DNA of 10,262 nt, from assembly GCA_937910255.1 (NCBI GenBank), contig CALEOQ010000028.1:1-10262 (forward strand). The letters run 5' to 3'. The DNA comes from an uncultured Caulobacteraceae bacterium (GTDB taxonomy: Bacteria > Pseudomonadota > Alphaproteobacteria > Caulobacterales > Caulobacteraceae). Position numbers and translations under genes: made by a program. The notes under the pieces were generated by a model. It was not told where the DNA came from. It saw nothing but the letters and a program-made list of their open reading frames with translations, and made no database searches. Positions 1 through 5,609 of the stretch are shown here, in pieces. The stretch's first letter is position 1. The number at the start of each line of letters is the position of its first letter.

Positions 1-94
1 GTGGAGGTATGGGTGTGCGTCGGAGCTGTCTGCGTGCGTGCGGTTGTCCGGTCCTTAGGCTGACGGGCGGTCTTCCGGGCCTTAGTTTTTTTTG
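1..94. other. Post-adapter sequencing noise (not genomic)
   Basis: This stretch lies outside the P7 end of an Illumina library adapter, so it cannot be contiguous genomic DNA. It is G/T-rich on the + strand, meaning C/A-rich in the direction the read was made. It ends in eight T's (86-93), the reverse complement of the A-run often seen when a read passes the end of its template. No gene, RNA or repeat is supported. It is probably the low-quality tail of a reverse-oriented read retained in the assembly. Confidence 0.9.
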
Positions 95-158
95 CAAGCA
101 GAAGACGGCATACGAGTTTACGACGTGACTGGAGTTCAGACGTGTGCTCTTCCGATCT
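95..158 (+). other. Illumina P7 + index + TruSeq read-2 adapter (contamination)
   Basis: Positions 95-116 match the first 22 bases of the Illumina P7 flow-cell primer (begins CAAGCAGAAGACGGC). Positions 125-158 match the 34-base TruSeq read-2 adapter without mismatch (begins GTGACTGGAGTTC, ends CTCTTCCGATCT). The 8 bases between them (117-124) are the expected place for the last two P7 bases plus a 6-base index. P7 normally ends in AT but here reads TT, so the index is probably TACGAC on this strand. The orientation is that of a read running leftward out of the insert and through the adapter. Genomic sequence begins at 159. Confidence 0.98.
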
Positions 159-196
159 AACTCGCCCAGGCGGCGGCTACGGAGCCCATGCGATGA
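159..196 (+). CDS. C-terminal fragment of the gene upstream of ccmE (ccmI/cycH or ccmD candidate)
   Basis: The only frame that closes here reads LAQAAATEPMR and stops at TGA 194-196. That stop overlaps the ATG of ccmE at 193 (ATGA), the same 4-base overlap seen at the next two junctions of this operon. This argues that a real upstream gene ends here and is translationally coupled to ccmE. The family cannot be identified from 11 residues. By gene order it would be ccmI/cycH (rhizobial cycHJKL order) or ccmD (ccmABCDE order). The 5' part is lost because the contig is cut by adapter at 158. Confidence 0.4.
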
Positions 197-714
197 CCGG
201 TTGGCTGCCGAAATCCCGCAAGGCGCGTCGCCGGCTGGTGGTGCTGTCGGCCGTGGCGCCGGTTCTGGCCCTGGCGGTCGGCCTGACCCTGTGGGGGCTG
301 TCGGATTCCATCTCCTACTTCTACACCCCGGCCCAGGCGGCGGAGACGCGGCCTGAGCCCGGCCGCACCATCCAGCTGGGCGGCCTCGTGGCGGGCGGCA
401 GCGTGGTCAAGCATCCCGACGGCCGGCTGGAGTTCGTGGTCGCCGACCAGATCGCCATGACGCCGGTCACCTTCAAGGGCGATCCGCCGGACCTGTTCCG
501 CGAAGGCCAGGGCGTGGTCGCCACCGGCGCCTTCCGGGAAGACGGGGTCTTCGAGGCGCGACGCCTGCTGGCCAAGCACGACGAAACCTATATGCCACGC
601 GACCTGCAGAACGCCTTGAAAGAACAGGGCGAATGGCGCGGCGACGGCGCGCCGCGGGTTCCGGACGCCCAGGACCCGGCCGCAGCGCCCTATGGCGGGG
701 CCGGCGGCCGATGA
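193..714 (+). CDS. ccmE: Cytochrome c-type biogenesis heme chaperone CcmE (CycJ)
   Basis: CcmE carries heme in the periplasm: it binds heme covalently after CcmABCD loading and passes it to CcmF/CcmH for attachment to apocytochrome c. The product is 173 residues, a normal length. A short basic N-terminus (KSRKARRR) precedes one membrane anchor at about 14-36, followed by the periplasmic beta-barrel domain. The signature LAKHDETY contains His129, the expected covalent heme ligand, and Tyr133, the expected axial ligand (family motif HxxxY). The tail beyond 150 is Pro/Ala/Gly-rich and probably disordered. I chose ATG 193 because GGAG at 181-184 lies 8 bases upstream and the following residues match the family N-terminus. 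An in-frame GTG at 142 lies inside the adapter and is not a real start. The stop overlaps the ccmF start by 4 bases. Confidence 0.95.
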   Translation: MTGWLPKSRKARRRLVVLSAVAPVLALAVGLTLWGLSDSISYFYTPAQAAETRPEPGRTIQLGGLVAGGSVVKHPDGRLEFVVADQIAMTPVTFKGDPPDLFREGQGVVATGAFREDGVFEARRLLAKHDETYMPRDLQNALKEQGEWRGDGAPRVPDAQDPAAAPYGGAGGR

Positions 715-2750
715 TCGTAGAGATCGGGGCCTTCGCCCTCGTCCTGTCCCTGGTTCTGTCGCTGTTGCAGGCCGGCGTTTCGGTGGCCGCCCGGCTGCGT
801 CGCGCCCCGGTGCTGGCGGCGATCGGGGAGGGGGCGGCCATCGGCGCCTTCGGGGCGCTGGCGGTGTCCTTCGCCACCCTGGTCTACGCCTTCGTGGTCT
901 CGGATTTCAGCGTCGCCAATGTGGCGGCCAACTCCCACAGCGCCAAGCCGCTGCTCTACAAGGTGGGCGCCGCCTGGGGCAGCCATGAGGGTTCGATGCT
1001 CCTGTGGTGCCTGGCCCTGACCGGCTATGGCGCCCTGCTGGCCGGCTATGGGCGCGGCCTGTCTTCCAGCCTCAAGAGCGTGGCCGTGGCGACGCAGGGC
1101 GCCATCGGCGTGGTCTTCCTGGCCTACACCGTGTTCGCCTCGAACCCCTTCTGGCGGCTGGTTGAACCGCCGGTCGAGGGGCGCTCGCTGAATCCGCTGC
1201 TGCAGGATCCGGCGCTGATCCTGCATCCGCCGTTCCTCTATGCCGGCTATGTGGGTCTGTCGGTGGTCTTCTCCCTGGCCATCGCCGCCCTGGTCGAGGG
1301 CCGGGCCGACGCCGCCTGGGCCCGCTGGGTGAGGCCCTGGACCCTGGCGGCCTGGAGCGCGCTCACCGTCGGCATCACGCTGGGCGCCTTCTGGGCCTAT
1401 TACGAACTGGGCTGGGGCGGCTGGTGGTTCTGGGACCCGGTGGAGAACGCCAGTTTCATGCCCTGGCTGATCGCCACGGCCCTGCTGCATTCAGCCGTGG
1501 TGACCGAGCGTCGCGGCGCTCTGCCGGGTTGGACCATCTTCCTGGCGCTCGGCGGCTTCACCTTCTCCATGCTAGGCGCCTTCCTGGTGCGCTCGGGCGT
1601 GCTCACCTCGGTTCACGCCTTCGCCGTAGATCCGACCCGAGGCGTGCTGCTGCTGACCATACTGGGCGTGACCTCGGGCTTGGGCTTCGCCCTGTTCGCC
1701 TGGCGGGCGCCGGCCATGGCCCGGGGCGGCCTCTTCGCCCCCATCAGCCGCGAGAGCGCGCTGGTCCTCAACAACATCCTGCTGGCCGCCGCCACCGCCA
1801 CGGTGCTGCTGGGCACGCTCTATCCGCTGATCCGCGAGGCCATCGCCGGCGAGGCCATCTCGGTGGGGCCGCCCTATTTCAACCTGACCTTCACGCCGCT
1901 GATGTTCATCCTGCTGTTGCTGGTCCCGGCCGGACCCCTGCTGGCCTGGAAGCGGGCTGACGCCGGCGCGGTGGCCCAGAGGCTCTGGCTGGCGGCGGTG
2001 CTGGCGGGTCTCGTCGGCGCAGCCACCCTGGCGCTCGCCGCGCCGCGCAGCCTGTTCGGCGCCGCCGGCCTGACGCTGGGCGCCTGGCTGATCCTGGGAT
2101 CTCTGGTCGAGGTGGCCGAGCGTATCCGACTGTTCCGGGCGCCGGGATCGGAAAGTTTGCGCCGGCTCGGCGGCCTGCCGCGGGGCGCCTGGGGCATGAC
2201 GCTGGCCCATGCAGGCCTCGGGATCTTCGTCCTGGGCGCGGTCTTCGAAACCACCTGGAAGGACGAAACCGCCGAGGTGCTGTCCCTGGGCCAGCGGCTC
2301 GAGGTGGGCGGCTATGTCCTGACCTTGGAGGACGTGGCGCCGATCCAGGGGCCGAACTATGAGGCCGATCGCGGCGTGCTGCGGGCCTTGGCGCCCAATG
2401 GGACCCTGGCCTGCACGGCCACCCCTGAGCGGCGCCTCTACGCCACCGGCGGCCAGACGACCTCGGAGGTCGCCATCTGCACCCGCGGTCTCAGCCATCT
2501 GTATGTGGTGCTGGGCGAACGTCGACAGGGCCTCGATGGCCAGCCGGCCTGGCTGGTCTCCGGCTACTGGAACCCCTGGGCGCTGCTGATCTTCCTCGGC
2601 CCTGGGCTGATGGCGCTGGGCGGGGTGGTCTCCCTGTCGGATCGTCGCCTGCGGCTGGCGGCCGGCAAGAGCGCCGCCCCGGCCAAGGCCGTGCAAGATC
2701 CGGGACCGGCGCCGGCCGATGCGCCGCCGCCGGTGGGGAGCCAGGCATGA
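711..2750 (+). CDS. ccmF: Cytochrome c heme lyase subunit CcmF (CycK)
   Basis: CcmF is the integral-membrane core of the System I heme ligation complex. It takes heme from CcmE and, with CcmH, attaches it to CXXCH of apocytochrome c. The 679-residue product has many hydrophobic segments. The WWD signature (WGGWWFWDPVENASFMPW) spans about 235-252. Conserved histidines are visible at His172 (LILHPP) and His302 (TSVHAF), the periplasmic pair, and at His260 and His500, corresponding to the heme b ligands. A periplasmic domain at about 515-615 precedes a last membrane segment at about 621-641 and a Pro/Ala-rich cytoplasmic tail. I chose ATG 711 because it overlaps the ccmE stop as ATGA; an in-frame upstream extension to 633 would add an Arg-rich peptide lying inside ccmE. 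Cys568 and Cys590 in the periplasmic domain are not something I recall as a family hallmark. Confidence 0.97.
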   Translation: MIVEIGAFALVLSLVLSLLQAGVSVAARLRRAPVLAAIGEGAAIGAFGALAVSFATLVYAFVVSDFSVANVAANSHSAKPLLYKVGAAWGSHEGSMLLWCLALTGYGALLAGYGRGLSSSLKSVAVATQGAIGVVFLAYTVFASNPFWRLVEPPVEGRSLNPLLQDPALILHPPFLYAGYVGLSVVFSLAIAALVEGRADAAWARWVRPWTLAAWSALTVGITLGAFWAYYELGWGGWWFWDPVENASFMPWLIATALLHSAVVTERRGALPGWTIFLALGGFTFSMLGAFLVRSGVLTSVHAFAVDPTRGVLLLTILGVTSGLGFALFAWRAPAMARGGLFAPISRESALVLNNILLAAATATVLLGTLYPLIREAIAGEAISVGPPYFNLTFTPLMFILLLLVPAGPLLAWKRADAGAVAQRLWLAAVLAGLVGAATLALAAPRSLFGAAGLTLGAWLILGSLVEVAERIRLFRAPGSESLRRLGGLPRGAWGMTLAHAGLGIFVLGAVFETTWKDETAEVLSLGQRLEVGGYVLTLEDVAPIQGPNYEADRGVLRALAPNGTLACTATPERRLYATGGQTTSEVAICTRGLSHLYVVLGERRQGLDGQPAWLVSGYWNPWALLIFLGPGLMALGGVVSLSDRRLRLAAGKSAAPAKAVQDPGPAPADAPPPVGSQA

Positions 2751-3205
2751 AGGCGCTCGCCCGCCTGCTGACCGCCGCCTGCGCCGTGCTCTGCATGGCG
2801 GCGGCTTCGGATCCGTCCGAACGCCTGGCCGATCCGGCCCAGGAGGCCCGGGCCCGGGAGCTGTTCAAGGAGGTCCGCTGCCTCGTCTGCCAGAACGAAT
2901 CGATCGACGATTCCAACGCCGAGCTGGCGGCCGATCTCCGGGCCATCGTGCGCCAGGAGGTGTCCGAGGGCCGAAGCGACGCCGAGGTCCGCCGCTTTCT
3001 CACCGATCGCTACGGGGAATATGTGCTGCTCAAGCCGCAGTTCACCTGGGCCAATGCGGCGCTCTGGTTTGCGCCCCTGCTGATCGTCCTGGCCGGCGCG
3101 GCCCTGCTGGCCGGGCGTTGGCGCAACCGACCGGCCGAACGCGAGTTGAGCCAGGATGAGACCGAGGCCTTGGCGCGGCTCGCCAAGGATGAAGGTCAAG
3201 TTTAG
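2747..3205 (+). CDS. ccmH: Cytochrome c-type biogenesis protein CcmH (CycL)
   Basis: CcmH is a membrane-anchored periplasmic thiol-disulfide protein that keeps the apocytochrome c CXXCH cysteines reduced or presents them to CcmF. The 152-residue product has a signal peptide (about 1-20), then the family signature VRCLVCQNESIDDSNAELA with redox-active Cys45 and Cys48 in an RCxxC motif, a three-helix domain, and one membrane segment at about 106-123. This is the short alphaproteobacterial form, lacking the C-terminal TPR (CcmI-like) domain of the E. coli protein. ATG 2747 overlaps the ccmF stop as ATGA and has GGGGAG at 2735-2740. It is the last gene of the ccm block. No ccmG (thioredoxin-like) lies between ccmF and ccmH, so that function must be encoded elsewhere. 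Confidence 0.96.
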   Translation: MKALARLLTAACAVLCMAAASDPSERLADPAQEARARELFKEVRCLVCQNESIDDSNAELAADLRAIVRQEVSEGRSDAEVRRFLTDRYGEYVLLKPQFTWANAALWFAPLLIVLAGAALLAGRWRNRPAERELSQDETEALARLAKDEGQV

Positions 3206-3246
3206 GCCTTATGAGCGCCCTCAAGCGGCGCCAAGCCTGACCTAAA
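3201..3246 (+). terminator. Inverted-repeat structure at the ccmH stop; possible end-of-operon terminator
   Basis: Outer arms TTTAGG (3201-3206) and CCTAAA (3241-3246) are perfect inverted repeats flanking an inner GC-rich hairpin, GCGCC (3215-3219) with GGCGC (3227-3231) and a 7-base loop. An alternative middle pairing joins AGGCCTT with AAGCCT through one bulged C. The structure overlaps the ccmH stop codon. No U-run follows, so a classical Rho-independent terminator is not shown. It could end the ccm transcript, protect its 3' end, or be an operator. The call rests on base pairing and position alone. Confidence 0.35.
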
Positions 3247-3254
3247 GTTAAGTT

Positions 3255-3272
3255 GAGAGCGGTTGCGCTCTC
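3255..3272 (+). other. Perfect 7-bp hairpin in the ccmH-degP spacer
   Basis: GAGAGCG (3255-3261) pairs perfectly with CGCTCTC (3266-3272) across a GTTG tetraloop. It lies just upstream of the candidate degP promoter. It is not followed by a T-run, so it is either a weak or Rho-assisted terminator element or a dyad-symmetric protein-binding site such as an operator for degP. The symmetry is read directly; the role is inference. Confidence 0.35.
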
Positions 3273-3287
3273 GTGCATCGAACCTAG

Positions 3288-3315
3288 CTTGAGGACGGCG
3301 GGCATGTGCTATGAC
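3288..3315 (+). promoter_or_regulatory. Candidate degP promoter, alphaproteobacterial heat-shock (RpoH)-like
   Basis: CTTG at 3288-3291 is followed after 17 bases by CTATGAC (3309-3315). This resembles the alphaproteobacterial RpoH pattern (CTTG, a spacer of about 16-18, then a CYTAT-like -10), and the -10 is preceded by TG. A transcript starting near 3321 would give a short leader with AAGGA at 3329-3333, 11 bases before the degP ATG. Heat-shock control is sensible for a DegP protease. The match is short and was found by eye; a housekeeping promoter (TTGAGG/TATGAC) is an alternative reading of the same bases. Confidence 0.35.
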
Positions 3316-3344
3316 CCCAAGAGCCCGCAAGGAATTGAACGCCT

Positions 3345-4895
3345 ATGACCTCTAAGAAGACCGGATATCTGCTTGGCGCCGTCGCCGGCGTCGCCGTGGC
3401 CGCCGGCGCCCTGGCCGCCACCGACATGCGTCTGCCGACGGCTGAGCGGTCATCGCCGAACATGCCGCTGATCCGCGCCTCGACGGCTCCGGTCTTCGCC
3501 CCGCCTCCGGGCGCGCCCCTGTCCTTCGCCGACATCTTCGAGCAGGTTTCTCCGGCCGTGGTGTCGGTGAACGTGACGTCGCGGGCCAGCGCCAGCGCCC
3601 TGCGCCAGATCCCGGGTTTCGAGGGCCTGCCCTTCGGCATCATCCCCCGCGGGCCTGGCGGGTCCGGCGAAGGCGAGGGCGAAGAGGAGCCGCAAGGCCC
3701 GACGCGGATGTCCGCTGGGTCTGGCTTCTTCATCTCGGCCGACGGCTACATCGTCACCAACAACCACGTCGTGGAGAACGCCGAGGAGATCAAGGTCGTC
3801 CTCAAGGACGAGCGCGAGCTCGAGGCTGAGATCGTCGGCCGCGACGAGGCCACCGACCTGGCCGTGCTCAAGGTCAAGGGCGGGGACTTCCCCTATGTGA
3901 GCTTCGAGAACGACGCGGCGCCGCGGGTCGGCGACTGGGTGATCGCGGTGGGCAATCCGTTCGGCCTGGCCGCCACGGCCACGGCGGGCATCGTCTCGGC
4001 CTATGGACGCGACATCGGCGAGACCTTCGTCGACTTCATCCAGATCGACGCGCCCATCAACCGGGGCAATTCTGGCGGTCCGACCTTTGACATCTATGGC
4101 CGGGTGATCGGCGTCAACACCGCCATCTTCTCCGAAACCGGGGGTTCGGTGGGGATCGGCTTCGCCATTCCGGCCGCCACCGCCGACTCCATCACCCGCC
4201 AGCTGATGGCGAGCGGCAAGGTGACCCGCGGCTATATCGGCGCGACCATCCAGAACTACACCCGCGAAATGGCCGAGGCCCAGGGCCTGGGCGACCAGCG
4301 CGGCGCCATCGTCTCTGACACCGTGCCCGGCGGGCCGTCCGCCCGGGCCGGCCTGCAGGCCGGCGACGTGGTCGTCTCGGTGAACGGCGTGGCGGTGACC
4401 ACCTCTTCGGAACTGACCCGAGAAGTGGCCAAGGCCACCGCCGGCGACACCCTGCGGCTGGAGATCATCCGGGGCGGCGACCGCCGCACCCTCCAGGTCC
4501 GCTCGGGCGTGCGGCCCAATGAGAGCGAACTGGCGGCCAATGACAACAGCGGCGGCTCGACCGCGCCTCGCGGCCAGAACCCCTCCGCGCCGAGCTATCC
4601 CGAGGTGCTGGGCATGAGCCTCGCGCCCATCGACGAGGCGGCGCGCCGGACCTTCAGCATTCCCGACGGTGTTCGCGGCGTGGTGGTCGCGGCCCTGACC
4701 CCGAACTCCGACGCCGCCCGCAAGGGGCTGCGCCGCGGCGATGTGATCGTGCGGGCCAACAACCGCGCCGTCACGGCGGCGGGGGATCTGTCCGCCGAAG
4801 TCGAGGCCGCCCGCACGGCGGGTCGTCCCAGCGTGCTGGTCGGCGTCAGCCGCGATGGCCGCACCCTCTTCCTTCCCCTGGATATCGGGAGCTAG
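3345..4895 (+). CDS. degP: DegP/Do-family (HtrA) periplasmic serine endoprotease
   Basis: Periplasmic ATP-independent protease/chaperone that degrades misfolded envelope proteins. The 516-residue product has an N-terminal signal or anchor helix (about 7-25), a trypsin-like domain at about 62-290 and two PDZ domains (about 296-388 and 420-515), the DegP/DegQ layout. The catalytic triad is visible: His141 (TNNHVV), Asp171 (ATDLAVLKV) and Ser243 (GNSGGP). The loop before the His strand contains a Gly/Glu-rich stretch (about 104-118) where DegP proteins vary most. A low-complexity linker (about 393-418, Asn/Ser/Gly/Pro) separates the PDZ domains. ATG 3345 is preceded by AAGGA at 3329-3333. The gene follows a 139-bp spacer with a candidate promoter, so it probably starts its own transcript and is followed by the two-component genes after only 27 bp. 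DegQ or MucD naming would be equally defensible. Confidence 0.95.
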   Translation: MTSKKTGYLLGAVAGVAVAAGALAATDMRLPTAERSSPNMPLIRASTAPVFAPPPGAPLSFADIFEQVSPAVVSVNVTSRASASALRQIPGFEGLPFGIIPRGPGGSGEGEGEEEPQGPTRMSAGSGFFISADGYIVTNNHVVENAEEIKVVLKDERELEAEIVGRDEATDLAVLKVKGGDFPYVSFENDAAPRVGDWVIAVGNPFGLAATATAGIVSAYGRDIGETFVDFIQIDAPINRGNSGGPTFDIYGRVIGVNTAIFSETGGSVGIGFAIPAATADSITRQLMASGKVTRGYIGATIQNYTREMAEAQGLGDQRGAIVSDTVPGGPSARAGLQAGDVVVSVNGVAVTTSSELTREVAKATAGDTLRLEIIRGGDRRTLQVRSGVRPNESELAANDNSGGSTAPRGQNPSAPSYPEVLGMSLAPIDEAARRTFSIPDGVRGVVVAALTPNSDAARKGLRRGDVIVRANNRAVTAAGDLSAEVEAARTAGRPSVLVGVSRDGRTLFLPLDIGS

Positions 4896-4922
4896 ACTCC
4901 CGAATCGTTCAGGGGGCGGGCC

Positions 4923-5594
4923 ATGCGGATACTGATTGTCGAGGATGACCTGGAGGCCGCCGCCGTGATGGTGCGCGGCCTGACCGAAAGCGGGCACGCC
5001 TGCGCCTCGGCGGCCGATGGCGTCGAGGGCCTCGACCAGGCCCGGGCCGGCGAGTTCGACGTGATGATCGTCGACCGCATGATGCCGAAGATGGACGGCG
5101 TCACCCTGGTGGAGACCCTGCGGCGGGAGGGCGACCAGACGCCGGTCCTGTTCCTTTCGGCGCTGGGCGAAATCAACGACCGGGTGGACGGCCTCAAGGC
5201 CGGCGGCGACGACTATCTGGTCAAGCCCTACGCCTTCGCCGAGCTGATCGCCCGGGTCGAGGCCCTGGCCCGGCGGCGTGAGACCGGGTCAGTCCAGACC
5301 CTGCTGCGGGTCGGCGATCTCGAAATGGACCTGATCGGCCGCACCGTTCACCGGCAGGGCCAGGAGATCGATCTCCAGCCCCGGGAGTTCCAGCTGCTGG
5401 AATTCATGATGCGTCACGCTGGCCAGGCGGTGACCCGGACGATGCTCCTGGAAAAGGTCTGGGAGTATCACTTCGACCCGCAGACCAATGTGATCGACGT
5501 GCATATTTCCCGCCTCAGGTCGAAGATCGACAAGGGCTTTGACCGGCCCATGCTGCAGACGGTGCGCGGCGCGGGCTATCGACTTGACGCTTAA
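4923..5594 (+). CDS. OmpR/PhoB-family response regulator transcription factor
   Basis: DNA-binding output of a two-component system. The 223-residue product has an N-terminal receiver (about 1-115) with the acidic pocket Asp8/Asp9, phospho-acceptor Asp51 (IVDRMMPKMDG), Ser79 at the conserved Ser/Thr position and Lys101 (LVKPY). A winged-helix domain (about 128-222) has the typical ending VRGAGYRLDA and the recognition-helix region VIDVHISRLRSKID. ATG 4923 has AGGGGG (4911-4916) six bases upstream. It lies 27 bp after degP and 15 bp before the kinase gene, so it is very likely co-transcribed and paired with that kinase. The position after cycL-degP recalls rhizobial feuP, but the sequence alone does not justify that name; target genes are unknown. 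Confidence 0.94.
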   Translation: MRILIVEDDLEAAAVMVRGLTESGHACASAADGVEGLDQARAGEFDVMIVDRMMPKMDGVTLVETLRREGDQTPVLFLSALGEINDRVDGLKAGGDDYLVKPYAFAELIARVEALARRRETGSVQTLLRVGDLEMDLIGRTVHRQGQEIDLQPREFQLLEFMMRHAGQAVTRTMLLEKVWEYHFDPQTNVIDVHISRLRSKIDKGFDRPMLQTVRGAGYRLDA

Positions 5595-5609
5595 GGGGCG
5601 GCCCACGCC

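Noticed and set aside
1572..2696. 374-residue minus-strand open frame opposite ccmF
   Set aside because: Gln/Gly/Arg-rich shadow frame with no motif; ccmF on the plus strand is complete and well supported.
3450..4997. 515-residue minus-strand open frame opposite degP
   Set aside because: A shadow of degP: low-complexity Gly/Arg/Asp/His composition and no domain, while the plus strand has an intact protease triad and two PDZ domains.
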